The translations under genes and the position numbers were made by a program. The notes under the pieces are model-generated. The model was not told where the DNA came from and searched no databases. It worked only from the letters and a program-made list of their open reading frames with translations. This document shows positions 51,178 through 59,733 of a stretch of DNA of 64,000 bases, in pieces. This stretch comes from Pseudomonas piscis (GTDB lineage Bacteria > Pseudomonadota > Gammaproteobacteria > Pseudomonadales > Pseudomonadaceae): positions 124,001 to 188,000 of the forward strand of contig NZ_WHUV01000007.1 in NCBI RefSeq assembly GCF_009380155.1, in the 5' to 3' direction. Position 1 is the first letter of the stretch, and each line of letters starts with the position of its first letter.

Positions 51178-51657
51178 GTGAAAAAAATCGCCCTGTTCGC
51201 CGATGTCCAAAACCTCTACTACACCGTGCGCCAGGCTTATGGCTGTCACTTCAACTACGCGGCGCTGTGGGCCGATATCAGCAAGCACGGGCAGATCGTC
51301 CAGGCCTATGCCTATGCCATCGACCGCGGTGACAGCAAGCAGCAGCAGTTCCAGCAGATCCTGCGCAACCTGGGCTTCACGGTAAAACTCAAACCCTACA
51401 TCCAGCGCAGCGATGGCTCGGCCAAGGGCGACTGGGACGTGGGTATCACCATCGACATCATGGACGCCGCCAGCCAGGTGGATGAAGTGGTGCTGGCCTC
51501 CGGCGACGGCGATTTCGACCTGTTGCTGGAGCGCATCATCCACAAGCATGGCGTCAGCGCGGTGGCCTACGGAGTGCCGGGGCTGACCGCCAATTCGCTG
51601 ATTCGCGCCGCCAGCCGCTATGTGCCGATCGAAGGCGCCTTGTTGTTGAAAAGCTGA
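51178..51657 (+). CDS. NYN domain protein (LabA/DUF88 family)
   Basis: A 159-residue PIN-like NYN-domain protein. Acidic residues of the putative nuclease site: IALFADVQNLYYTVRQ (Asp9, Asn12), SAKGDWDVGITIDIMDA, and VVLASGDGDFDLLLERI. NYN proteins are predicted ribonucleases. The start is GTG at 51178 with ATGAGG upstream (eight bases). It lies 28 bases upstream of a DEDDh exonuclease gene, so the two may act together on nucleic acid. Confidence 0.87.
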   Translation: MKKIALFADVQNLYYTVRQAYGCHFNYAALWADISKHGQIVQAYAYAIDRGDSKQQQFQQILRNLGFTVKLKPYIQRSDGSAKGDWDVGITIDIMDAASQVDEVVLASGDGDFDLLLERIIHKHGVSAVAYGVPGLTANSLIRAASRYVPIEGALLLKS

Positions 51658-51685
51658 AAACAGATTCATACGGAGCAAAACAGGT

Positions 51686-52291
51686 TTGGAACGCATTGCC
51701 GTCATCGACTTCGAAACCACCGGGCTTTCCCCGAGCAGCAGTTGCCGGGCCACCGAGATCGCCGTAGTGATCCTCGAACAGGGGCGCATCGTCGAGCGTT
51801 ACCAGAGTCTGATGAATGCCGGCGTGCGGGTACCGGCGTTCATCGAGCAATTGACCGGCATCAGCAACGCCATGCTGCGCGGGGCTCCCTCGGCGGAGCA
51901 GGTGATGAACGAAGTCAACGAGGTCGTCGGCACCACGCCGCTGGTGGCGCATAACGCCGCCTTCGACCAGAAGTTCTGGGATTTCGAGCTGGGGCGGATC
52001 CGGCGCACCCGGTTGCAGAACTTCGCCTGTTCCCTGCTGCTGGCCCGGCGCCTGATGCCGGCGGCGCCGAACCACAAGCTGGGCACCCTGACCGCCTACG
52101 CCGGCCTGCCGCATACCGGCCAGGCCCACCGGGCCATGGCCGACGCCGAGATGGCGGCCAACTTGCTGGTGCACCTGGCGGGCGAACTGCGCGATACCCA
52201 CGGCCTGCACCAGTTGTCCCACGATTTCTTGTGCAAGTTGCAGAAGGTTCCGGCGGCCAAGGTGTCCGAGCACTTGCGGCGCCATCGCTGA
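51686..52291 (+). CDS. DEDDh 3'-5' exonuclease (DnaQ-like)
   Basis: A 201-residue exonuclease of the DnaQ/RNase T fold. ExoI motif IAVIDFETTG (Asp, Glu), ExoII VAHNAAFDQKFW, ExoIII HRAMADAEMAANLLV with the DEDDh histidine in AHRAMADAE. It starts with TTG at 51686, preceded by CGGAGCAAAACAGG; no ATG is possible before residue 47. It acts on single-stranded DNA or RNA ends, but its substrate is not clear. It is downstream of the NYN gene. Confidence 0.88.
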   Translation: MERIAVIDFETTGLSPSSSCRATEIAVVILEQGRIVERYQSLMNAGVRVPAFIEQLTGISNAMLRGAPSAEQVMNEVNEVVGTTPLVAHNAAFDQKFWDFELGRIRRTRLQNFACSLLLARRLMPAAPNHKLGTLTAYAGLPHTGQAHRAMADAEMAANLLVHLAGELRDTHGLHQLSHDFLCKLQKVPAAKVSEHLRRHR

Positions 52292-52368
52292 CGCGCCGCA
52301 AGCCCCATCGGAATCTGCGGCCGCTGCGCAGTGGCCGTGGCTCGACGCTATAGGTCAACGCTGCTTCG

Positions 52369-52484
52369 TGTAGCCGCTGCCGCAGGCTGCGTACGGGCAC
52401 GAAGTGGCCGCAGGGATCGAGGCCTGCTCAAGCAAGGCCCTGCGGGCCTTCGCGCAGCCTCGCCTTGGCTCGACAGCGGCTACA
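52369..52484. repeat. Pair of REP-like inverted sequences (BIME-like)
   Basis: TGTAGCCGCTG (52369-52379) and CAGCGGCTACA (52474-52484) are perfect inverted arms 116 bp apart, each followed inward by a GC-rich stretch with further partial complementarity (CCGCAGGCTGCG versus CGCAGCCTCG). GTAGCCGCTG followed by GCAGGCTGCG is the well-known core of Pseudomonas REP elements, so this is a REP pair between two convergent genes. Confidence 0.65.
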
Positions 52485-52497
52485 GGCCAATGGTGGA

Positions 52498-52959
52498 TCA
52501 GGTGGAAGGTTTGCCGTTGCTGTCCAGGTGCCCCAGGGGCAGGCGCCGTTCAATGGCGCTGGAGAGCACGATGGAGGTCTTGCTGAAGCCGAACTGGGCG
52601 ACGCGGTTGATCAGCTCTTCCAGCTCCGGCATCGAACCCACGGCGGCCTGCATGATCACGCAGGGATCGCCCGTGACCCGGTGGCATTCGGTGAGTTGCG
52701 GGATCTTGATCAGTTCGTCATAGCTTTTCTGGTTGCCGTGCTGGGCCAGGCGCAGTTCGATGACGCACTGGATCGGCAACCCCAGCTTGTTCATGTCGAC
52801 CTTGGCCTGGTAGCCGGTGATCACGCCGCTGGCTTCGAGCTTGGCGACCCGCTCGGCCACGGCAGGTGCCGAGAGGTTGACCTTGCGCGCCAGCTCGGCA
52901 TAAGTCGCCCGGCCGTTTTCCAGCAGTTGGGCCAAGAGCATGCGGTCATACTTGTCCAT
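52498..52959 (-). CDS. Lrp/AsnC family transcriptional regulator
   Basis: A 153-residue regulator with an N-terminal helix-turn-helix (DKYDRMLLAQLLENGRATYAELARKVNLSAPAVAERVAKL in parts, residues 2-45) and a RAM domain. GGAG lies six bases before the ATG at 52959. A palindrome (GCTTTCGAAAGC) overlaps its likely start of transcription. It is divergent from an EamA exporter, a common regulator-exporter pairing in which the regulator senses the amino acid that is exported. Confidence 0.92.
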   Translation of the reverse strand: MDKYDRMLLAQLLENGRATYAELARKVNLSAPAVAERVAKLEASGVITGYQAKVDMNKLGLPIQCVIELRLAQHGNQKSYDELIKIPQLTECHRVTGDPCVIMQAAVGSMPELEELINRVAQFGFSKTSIVLSSAIERRLPLGHLDSNGKPST

Positions 52960-52980
52960 GGAAGGCTCCAAAACATCCTG

Positions 52981-52992
52981 GCTTTCGAAAGC
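52981..52992. promoter_or_regulatory. Palindrome GCTTTCGAAAGC, candidate operator
   Basis: A perfect 12-base palindrome placed 21 bases before the start of the Lrp-family gene and four bases after the TATATA -10 box, i.e. across the expected transcription start. Confidence 0.45.
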
Positions 52993-52996
52993 AAGG

Positions 52997-53026
52997 TATA
53001 TAGCCCCGAACTCCATGTTTTGGAAA
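52997..53026 (-). promoter_or_regulatory. Probable promoter of the Lrp-family gene
   Basis: On the - strand TTTCCA (plus 53021-53026) and TATATA (plus 52997-53002) are 18 bases apart. AT-rich flanks include the near-palindrome AAAACAAGTTTT around 53040-53051. Confidence 0.45.
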
Positions 53027-53121
53027 GTGTACTGCTCTTAAAAACAAGTTTTGTAACTTAAGCTTGCCCCGTTCGGCTTTCTACAATGGGCCCTCCCTGC
53101 CTGCCTCCCGAGCCGTATCCC

Positions 53122-54030
53122 ATGCCTGGCCAAAGCCGCTTTCCCTTGCCGTTGATCGCTGCATTCTTTGCCCTCTACGTGATCTGGGGGTCGACCTACC
53201 TGGTGATCCGCATCGGTGTCCAATACTGGCCACCCTTGATGCTTGCCGGTATCCGCTTCGTACTCGCCGGCAGCCTGATGTATGCGTTCCTGCGCTGGCG
53301 TGGAGTCCCGGCGCCCACCTGGGCGCAATGGAAGGCCGCCGGGATCATCGGCATCCTGCTGCTGAGTTTCGGCAACGGTGCGGTGACGGTCGCCGAGCAC
53401 CTGGGCGTGGCTTCCGGAGTGGCGGCCCTGGCGGTGGCCACGGTGCCGTTGTTCACCTTGCTCTGCGGTTATTTCTGGGGCACGCGCAATACCCGCCTGG
53501 AGTGGGCCGGCATCATCCTCGGGATGATCGGCATCGGCATGCTGAACCTGGGTTCCAACCTGCAATCGAGCCCCCTGGGCGCGGCCCTGTTGCTGTTCGC
53601 CGCAGCGGCCTGGGCCTTCGGCTCGGTCTGGAGCAAGCATTTGCCTCTGCCCCAGGGGGCCATGGCCAGCGCCGCGGAAATGCTCGTCGGTGGTGTAGTG
53701 CTGCTGCTGGGCAGCCTGCTGCGCGGCGAGCACCTGGAAGCCATGCCCGCCCTGGAGGGCTGGCTGGCGCTGGCCTACCTGGCAGGCTTCGGTTCGATCG
53801 TCGCTTTCAATGCCTACATGTACCTGCTCAAGCACGTACGCCCGGCGGCGGCCACCAGCTATGCCTACGTCAACCCCGCGGTGGCGGTGTTGCTGGGCAT
53901 CGTCTTCGTCGGCGAGAGCATCGGCTTCGAAGAAGCGCTGGCGATGCTGGTGATCATCAGCGCCGTGGTGTTGATCGGCCTGCCGCAATGGCGCAAGCCC
54001 AAGGCCGTGGCCCGGGAAGAGGCCGCCTGA
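53122..54030 (+). CDS. EamA/DMT family exporter (YedA/RhtA-like)
   Basis: A 302-residue inner-membrane exporter with ten predicted helices in two EamA halves: LIAAFFALYVIWGSTYLVIRIGV near the N-terminus (the WGSTYLVIR motif is diagnostic), and YMYLLKHVRPAAATSYAYVNPAVAVLLG in the second half (quoted in parts). It is typical of amino acid or drug/metabolite exporters. The ATG at 53122 is preferred over an in-frame ATG at 53086. It is divergent from the Lrp gene and ends exactly at the stop of the convergent hydrolase gene. Confidence 0.9.
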   Translation: MPGQSRFPLPLIAAFFALYVIWGSTYLVIRIGVQYWPPLMLAGIRFVLAGSLMYAFLRWRGVPAPTWAQWKAAGIIGILLLSFGNGAVTVAEHLGVASGVAALAVATVPLFTLLCGYFWGTRNTRLEWAGIILGMIGIGMLNLGSNLQSSPLGAALLLFAAAAWAFGSVWSKHLPLPQGAMASAAEMLVGGVVLLLGSLLRGEHLEAMPALEGWLALAYLAGFGSIVAFNAYMYLLKHVRPAAATSYAYVNPAVAVLLGIVFVGESIGFEEALAMLVIISAVVLIGLPQWRKPKAVAREEAA

Positions 54031-55092
54031 TTATGGCGGCGTCGGCTGGCTGGCCAGGTGGCGTTCGAGAAAACCGCCGATGACCTGGACCGCTTGCTGG
54101 TGAATCGCTTCGCGGCCGCGCTTGTCGCCGTCCCGGCAGATGATTTCATCCTCGGGGTCATCTGCCCTGAGCAGGGCCGTGGCTCCCGGCTTGCAGAGCT
54201 GCATGAAGCTGAAATGGCTGGCATCGGCGACCACCAGCAGGCTTGAGGTGGCCGGCGGTAGGTTGGCTTGCAGATAACCCGACTCCTGTTCCACCGGCAT
54301 GCCGGCAATGTTCACCCCGGCGCCCAGGATCAAGGTCGGCGTCTGTACCGCGGCCAGGCTCTGTGGGGTAAATCCGCGGACCAGTCCCGGATCCAGGGAA
54401 ACCACTGCCTTGATTCGCGGGTCGCGCAGGTCGGCACTCAGCTGGCCCTGGTTGCCTGCAGCGATGCCCAGTTCCGCAGCCAACCCGCACAGGCGCGGAT
54501 TGGGATGCAGTCGGCATTCCTCGAGGAAGCGTTGCGGGCTGTAGCGGGCGCCGGCCAGGGCGGTGACCGTCCAGCCGCCCAGGGAATGGCCGATGGCGGC
54601 GATACGCTGCAGATCGACGGCGCCGGCCAGGCTGCTGTCGGCAGTGAGCGTGTCGATCACCCGGCTCATATCGTGGGGGCGCTCCCAGAGCTTGGCCGCT
54701 TCTGCCGGGCGTCGGTCGAAGGTCGTGGTGCCAGGGTGGTCTGGAGCTGCGACCACATAGCCCTGGTTGACCAGGCTCGGTACCAGCCAGCTGAGGTTGC
54801 GCCAGCTGCCGCGATAGCCGTGGGACAGGACCACCAATGGGTGGGCCGCCGGGTCAGGCGAGGCATCCTTGATGGCGGGCAGGCCCTGGAAGACCGGGGT
54901 CTCTGCGGATGTCAGCAGCGGCGCGGGTGTCTCGGTGGGATACCAGAGGGCGACATGCAGTGGGCGTTGGCCACTGGCATCCGCCACGGTGATTTCACGG
55001 AAACCGATGAGTTCGGCAGCTCCGGCAAGGGGGAGGAACAGGGCCAGAGACAGGCCCGCGAGCATCCGTGCGGACAGGGCGATATTGCGCAT
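54031..55092 (-). CDS. Exported alpha/beta hydrolase (PAF-acetylhydrolase-like)
   Basis: A 353-residue hydrolase with a signal peptide (about residues 1-25, LPLAGAAE). The catalytic nucleophile is in IAAIGHSLGGWT (GxSxG); the oxyanion-type PLVVLSHGYRGSW block and AAPDHPGTTT precede it, with a C-terminal histidine in VVADASHFSFMQL. This pattern matches the dienelactone hydrolase/PAF-acetylhydrolase-like families that act on acyl esters; the natural substrate is unknown. It converges on the exporter gene with no gap. Confidence 0.85.
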   Translation of the reverse strand: MRNIALSARMLAGLSLALFLPLAGAAELIGFREITVADASGQRPLHVALWYPTETPAPLLTSAETPVFQGLPAIKDASPDPAAHPLVVLSHGYRGSWRNLSWLVPSLVNQGYVVAAPDHPGTTTFDRRPAEAAKLWERPHDMSRVIDTLTADSSLAGAVDLQRIAAIGHSLGGWTVTALAGARYSPQRFLEECRLHPNPRLCGLAAELGIAAGNQGQLSADLRDPRIKAVVSLDPGLVRGFTPQSLAAVQTPTLILGAGVNIAGMPVEQESGYLQANLPPATSSLLVVADASHFSFMQLCKPGATALLRADDPEDEIICRDGDKRGREAIHQQAVQVIGGFLERHLASQPTPP

Positions 55093-55151
55093 TGGGACTC
55101 CATGTACAAAGGACGCCGGGTACCCGGCGTTGTGGTTTCAGCGCGAAGGAA

Positions 55152-55610
55152 TCACTCGAGGCCGATAAGCAGCGCTATCGCGAAGACCACCGCCGCCAGG
55201 GCCAGGCAAAACAACAGGCTGATTCCCGCCACTGGCCATAACGAGACGAAGTTGCCGCCGTTGGCCTTGTGGTCCACCACCTGGGGGCCGAACAGTTGGC
55301 GCGCGTAGGCGTTCATCCCGTAGATCTGCGGCAGGATGAAGACCACGGCGGGAACGTTATCCGGAAGGAAAAAGCCTGCCAGGGTCATGGCCAGGAAGAC
55401 ACCGATGCCCATGGTCCAGGCTTTCCTCACCTCAGCCTCGCGCCCCAGTGCCTTGAGGTTCCGGCTGATGAAATAGGCTCCCGCGATGGCGGTGCCGAGG
55501 AAGGTGCTCAGGCCGATGGCTGCGACACTGTAGAGGCGCAGGTTCTGATCGACGGTCGGGGCGATCCGCAGTTCGGCGGCGGGGGCCTGGAACGGATTTT
55601 CTTGGTCCAT
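55152..55610 (-). CDS. Membrane protein of unknown function
   Basis: A 152-residue protein with an acidic cytoplasmic start (MDQENPFQAPAAELRIA) and four hydrophobic helices (about residues 28-48, 65-80, 85-100 and 127-150). AAGGAG lies 12 bases before the ATG at 55610. I do not recognise the family; it is a real gene by codon use and start signal. The neighbouring hydrolase is 59 bases downstream on the same strand. Confidence 0.75.
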   Translation of the reverse strand: MDQENPFQAPAAELRIAPTVDQNLRLYSVAAIGLSTFLGTAIAGAYFISRNLKALGREAEVRKAWTMGIGVFLAMTLAGFFLPDNVPAVVFILPQIYGMNAYARQLFGPQVVDHKANGGNFVSLWPVAGISLLFCLALAAVVFAIALLIGLE

Positions 55611-55806
55611 GCGAGGTGAGACTCCTTGAGGGGGGAGGGCCGAGAAGATGTCCAGTGCGCAGGGCGCGGGGCATTCTTTTTGGGCCGGCTGGGGGGCGAG
55701 CATACACGCTCCCGGGCCGGCGGGCATGGTCCGTAAGTGGGGCCGTGAATTAGGGTAAACTGCCGCCCATTGCATTCCTGTGCTGACTCTTTCCTACGGT
55801 ATCCCC

Positions 55807-57141
55807 ATGACATTCGCCACTCTCGGCCTGATCGAACCCTTGCTGCGCGCCCTTGAACCCCTTGGCTACCAGACCCCGACCCCGGTGCAGGCCCAGGCGG
55901 TTCCGGCGGTGCTGGCCGGTTGCGACCTGATGGCCGCAGCCCAGACCGGCACCGGCAAGACCGCCGGTTTCGCCCTGCCGCTGTTGCAATTGCTGACCCT
56001 GGAAGGTCCGAAGGTCGACAGCAATTCGGTGCGGGCGCTGATCCTGGTGCCAACCCGCGAGCTGGCCGAGCAGGTCCACGACAGCGTGCGCCAGTACGCC
56101 GAACACCTGCCGCTACGCACCTACGCGGTGTATGGCGGAGTCAGCATCAACCCGCAGATGATGAAGCTGCGCAAGGGTGTCGACCTGCTGGTGGCGACAC
56201 CTGGCCGCCTGCTGGACCTGTTCCGGCAGAACGCGGTGAAGTTCGGTCAGTTGCAGACCCTGGTGCTGGATGAGGCCGACCGCATGCTCGACCTGGGGTT
56301 TTCCGAAGAGCTCAAGAGCATCTACGCAGCCCTGCCGAAAAAGCGCCAGACCTTGCTGTTCTCCGCGACGTTCTCCGATGCCATCCGCCTGTTGGCCGGG
56401 CAGATGCTCAATGACCCGCTGAGCATCGAGGTCAGCCCGCGCAACGTCGCCGCCAGCACGGTCAAGCAATGGGTGGTACCGGTGGACAAGAAGCGCAAGC
56501 CGGAACTGTTCAGCCACCTGCTGCGCAAGAACCGCTGGAAGCAGGTGCTGGTGTTCGCCAAGACCCGTAACGGCGTGGATGCCCTGGTGGAGAAACTCCA
56601 GGGCCAGGGCGTGAATGCCGACGGCATCCACGGCGACAAGCCCCAAGCCACGCGCCAGCGTGCTCTGGACCGGTTCAAGCTGGGCGAGATCCAGATCCTG
56701 GTGGCGACCGATGTGGCGGCCCGCGGCCTGGACATCGAGGATCTGCCGTTGGTGGTCAACTTCGACCTGCCAATCGTCGCCGAGGACTACGTCCACCGCA
56801 TCGGCCGCACCGGGCGTGCCGGTTCCACCGGTGAAGCGATTTCCCTGGTTTGCGCCGATGAAGTGAACCTGCTGTCGGCGATCGAAATGCTTACCCGCCA
56901 GACCCTCAAGCGCCATGAGGAACCAGACTTCGAGCCCGAGCACCGGGTGCCCGAGACCGACGCCAGTGGCCAGGTGGTGAAGAAGCCTAAAAAGCCGAAG
57001 AAGCCCAAGGCTGCCGGTGGCGCCGGCAAACGCAACCTGGGGCGTTGGGTCGATAGCGGCGAAGTAGCCGCCGAGCCTGCGGTGAAGCCGGTGCGCAAGG
57101 TGCCGGCCTTCAACACCGGCCCGCGCAAGCGCAAGCCGTAA
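55807..57141 (+). CDS. rhlE: DEAD-box RNA helicase RhlE
   Basis: A 444-residue DEAD-box helicase. Motifs: PTPVQAQAVPAVLAG (Q region), AQTGTGKT (I), PTRELAEQ (Ia), TPGRLLDL (Ib), DEAD (II, in VLDEADRMLDLGF), SAT (III), RGLDIEDLP (V) and HRIGRTGRAG (VI). The C-terminus is a basic Lys/Pro tail (KKPKKPKKPKA) typical of RhlE and RNA binding. It is a cytoplasmic helicase for ribosome assembly or RNA decay. The start at 55807 fits the family (MTFATLGLIEPLL); the RBS is weak. Confidence 0.93.
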   Translation: MTFATLGLIEPLLRALEPLGYQTPTPVQAQAVPAVLAGCDLMAAAQTGTGKTAGFALPLLQLLTLEGPKVDSNSVRALILVPTRELAEQVHDSVRQYAEHLPLRTYAVYGGVSINPQMMKLRKGVDLLVATPGRLLDLFRQNAVKFGQLQTLVLDEADRMLDLGFSEELKSIYAALPKKRQTLLFSATFSDAIRLLAGQMLNDPLSIEVSPRNVAASTVKQWVVPVDKKRKPELFSHLLRKNRWKQVLVFAKTRNGVDALVEKLQGQGVNADGIHGDKPQATRQRALDRFKLGEIQILVATDVAARGLDIEDLPLVVNFDLPIVAEDYVHRIGRTGRAGSTGEAISLVCADEVNLLSAIEMLTRQTLKRHEEPDFEPEHRVPETDASGQVVKKPKKPKKPKAAGGAGKRNLGRWVDSGEVAAEPAVKPVRKVPAFNTGPRKRKP

Positions 57142-57174
57142 GCACCGCGGTCAGTTGCCGGCGGCAGGTCCCAG

Positions 57175-58431
57175 CTATTTGGCCAGGGGCCTGCGGGGCT
57201 CGGCTAGCCATTGGAGGATGCCGTGCCCGGCCCGGCGTCCGCTGGCGAAGCAGGCGGTCAACAGGTAGCCGCCGGTGGGGGCCTCCCAGTCGAGCATTTC
57301 TCCGGCGCAGAACAGCCCAGGCTCCTGCCGGATCATCAAGCGTTCATCCAGTGCTTCGAAACGTACGCCGCCGGCACTGCTGATGGCTTCGTCCAGGGGG
57401 CGGGGCTTCACCAGCGCCAGCGGGAGGGCCTTGATCGCCGCCGCGAGGCTGGCCGGATCATTGAAGGTCGCGGCCGGTGTCAGCTCCCGCAGCAAGGCGG
57501 CCTTGACGCCATCGATCCCCAACTGGCTATGCAAGTGCTTGGCCATCGAGCGCGAACCACGAGGCTTGGCCAGGGCCGCCTGGACCTTGTCCCGGGGCTT
57601 GCCCGGCAGCAGGTCGATATGAATGGTGCCTTGGCCGTGCAGGTTGATCGCTTCACGGATCGAGGCCGAAAGGGCATAGATCAGGCTGCCCTCGATACCC
57701 TTGGCGGTGATCACGCATTCCCCCAGCCGTGGCGTGTCGTCGTTCAAGCCGATAGCGACATTCTTCAATGGCGCCCCGGCGAACTTGCTCTGCAGCAACT
57801 CGCTCCAGGTACTGACCTCGAAACCGCAGTTGCTCGGCTGCAGCGGCGCTACCTCGACCCCGCGTTGCGCAAGCAACGCCATCCAGGCGCCATCGGAGCC
57901 CAGGCGTGCCCAACTGCCGCCGCCCAGCGCCAGTAGCACCGCGTCGGGGCGTACCGCGCTTTCACCCTCGGGATGCTGGATACGCAGGCTGCCGTCGGCA
58001 TTCCAGCCGAGCCAGCGATGCCGGGTGTGGATAACCACCCCGGCCTCGCGCAGGCGCTTGAGCCAGGCGCGCAGCAAGGGCGCGGCCTTCATGTCGCTAG
58101 GAAACACCCGGCCGGAGCTGCCGACGAAGGTCTCGATCCCCAGCTCGTGAATCCACTGGCACAGGGCCTGGGCATCGAAGTCGCGCAGCCAGGGGGCGAT
58201 TTGCGGCGCTCGTTCGGCATAGCGCGAGAGAAAGGCCGGATAGGCTTCGGAATGGGTGATGTTCATGCCGCCCACGCCCGCCAGGAGGAACTTGCGTCCG
58301 ACCGAGGGCATGCCGTCATACAGATCGACCCGGACTCCCGCCTGGCTCAGGACCTCGGCAGCCATCAGGCCGGCCGGGCCGCCACCGATGATGGCAACGT
58401 GGTGGGACAAGGAGGAAGGGGATCGAGTCAT
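57175..58431 (-). CDS. NAD(P)/FAD-dependent oxidoreductase (HI0933/BaiN-like flavoprotein)
   Basis: A 418-residue flavoprotein of the HI0933/TIGR03862 type. FAD-binding GGGPAGLMAAEVL at residues 16-28, the family block RKFLLAGVGGMNITHSE, and C-terminal GLFCAGEMLDWEAPTGGYLLTACFASG (quoted in parts) are diagnostic. The substrate is unknown; the family is related to BaiN-type enzymes. The ATG at 58431 is preferred over a longer reading to 58464. It is convergent with rhlE across a 33-base gap. Confidence 0.9.
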   Translation of the reverse strand: MTRSPSSLSHHVAIIGGGPAGLMAAEVLSQAGVRVDLYDGMPSVGRKFLLAGVGGMNITHSEAYPAFLSRYAERAPQIAPWLRDFDAQALCQWIHELGIETFVGSSGRVFPSDMKAAPLLRAWLKRLREAGVVIHTRHRWLGWNADGSLRIQHPEGESAVRPDAVLLALGGGSWARLGSDGAWMALLAQRGVEVAPLQPSNCGFEVSTWSELLQSKFAGAPLKNVAIGLNDDTPRLGECVITAKGIEGSLIYALSASIREAINLHGQGTIHIDLLPGKPRDKVQAALAKPRGSRSMAKHLHSQLGIDGVKAALLRELTPAATFNDPASLAAAIKALPLALVKPRPLDEAISSAGGVRFEALDERLMIRQEPGLFCAGEMLDWEAPTGGYLLTACFASGRRAGHGILQWLAEPRRPLAK

Positions 58432-58559
58432 GGCGGGGCGGTGCTGGTGGAATGAGCCGCGCATTCTACCCGAGCCATGGCCGGGCTGCCCGCTGATGAA
58501 GCTGGCCGGACACCCGCCGCCACGCGATGGATCCTGTGGCTGCGGGTCTCCGGCCGGTC

Positions 58560-59726
58560 TCAGCCGGAAGCCGGATCCGGCGTCAGGCCATGGACCGGTA
58601 TATCCAGCAGGCCTAGCAGTCGCTGGTTGATTTCCTGGGCATCGAACTTCTCCTGGGCCATGCGATAGCTTTCCCGGCCCATTTTCTCCAGGTATTCGGG
58701 GTGTTCGATCAGGAACAGCATCTTTTCCGCCAGCACTTGTGCCGACCAGCGTGGTACCAGGAAACCGTTGACTCCGTCGACTACGGTTTCACGGCAGCCG
58801 GGGACATCGGTAGTGATGACGGTCCTGCCCACCGCCATGGCTTCCTGGGTGCTCCTGGGCACTCCTTCGCGATAGTAGGAGGGCAAGACGAACACATCGG
58901 ACTCGGTGATCCAGTCCACGACATTGGACACGTGCCCCGGATGTACCACCAGGCCATCCTCCACCAGTTGCTTGAGAGTCGTGGCAGTGAGTCCTCCTGG
59001 GTTTTCCTCGTCCAGGCCGCCCAGCATGACGAAACGGGTTTCGGGATAGCGGCTTTTCACCAGGCGCGCGGCGGCGACGTATTCGTTCACGCCTTTCTCG
59101 GCGAGCAGGCGTCCGATGAACAGGAACGACAGGGCCGCTCCGGCGGGAGATGGCGAATAGGGGTAGTCCCGGAGATTGAGGCCGATGGCTCCCAGTACAT
59201 CGACCTGCTTCACATGGATCCGGTATTTGTCGACCAGGTCCACCGGATCATCGGGGTTGAGGAAAATGATCCTCTCCAGGAACGGAAAGGACAGGCGATA
59301 AAGCAACGCCTGCACCTGGCGCAGGATTCTCAGCTTGAAGCCGGTTCCCCCAGGAGTGTCGGTGAATACGTACCCCAGCCCTTCGAGCATGCCGATCCGT
59401 CGCTTCACGCCTGCCAAGACGGCGGCGAAAGTGCCGAAGATCACCGGCTTGGAAAAGTACGAAAAGACCAGGTCCGGGCCGATCTTCTTCAGGATCCTGG
59501 CCAGTTTGAAGGTGTTGGATACATCCGAAAACGGGTTCAGGCCGGCGCGGCTGAAGTCATAGTCAACGGTAATGGCACCGAGCGCCTGGACCTTCTGGCG
59601 GCTACTTGCGTCGTAGTCCAGTGCCAAGGCATGGACTTCATGGCCAGCCGCGACCAGGGCCTTGATCAGGTCGGCACGAAAGCCATAGACACATGAGGCA
59701 CTAGTGCCGACCAGCGCAATCTTCAT
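58560..59726 (-). CDS. Family 4 glycosyltransferase
   Basis: A 388-residue GT4 glycosyltransferase, probably for a surface polysaccharide. N-terminal acceptor domain KIALVGTSASCVYGFR; C-terminal donor domain with FLFIGRLLAEKGVNEYV and the EX7E motif in REGVPRSTQEAMAVGRTVITTD (quoted in parts). It resembles PglA-type GalNAc transferases. Start chosen at 59726 (MKIALVGTSAS), with CAGG upstream; a start 21 bases earlier overlaps galE by 14 bases. It directly follows galE, which would supply UDP-Gal or UDP-GalNAc. Confidence 0.87.
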   Translation of the reverse strand: MKIALVGTSASCVYGFRADLIKALVAAGHEVHALALDYDASSRQKVQALGAITVDYDFSRAGLNPFSDVSNTFKLARILKKIGPDLVFSYFSKPVIFGTFAAVLAGVKRRIGMLEGLGYVFTDTPGGTGFKLRILRQVQALLYRLSFPFLERIIFLNPDDPVDLVDKYRIHVKQVDVLGAIGLNLRDYPYSPSPAGAALSFLFIGRLLAEKGVNEYVAAARLVKSRYPETRFVMLGGLDEENPGGLTATTLKQLVEDGLVVHPGHVSNVVDWITESDVFVLPSYYREGVPRSTQEAMAVGRTVITTDVPGCRETVVDGVNGFLVPRWSAQVLAEKMLFLIEHPEYLEKMGRESYRMAQEKFDAQEINQRLLGLLDIPVHGLTPDPASG

Positions 59727-59733
59727 TGTGTAA

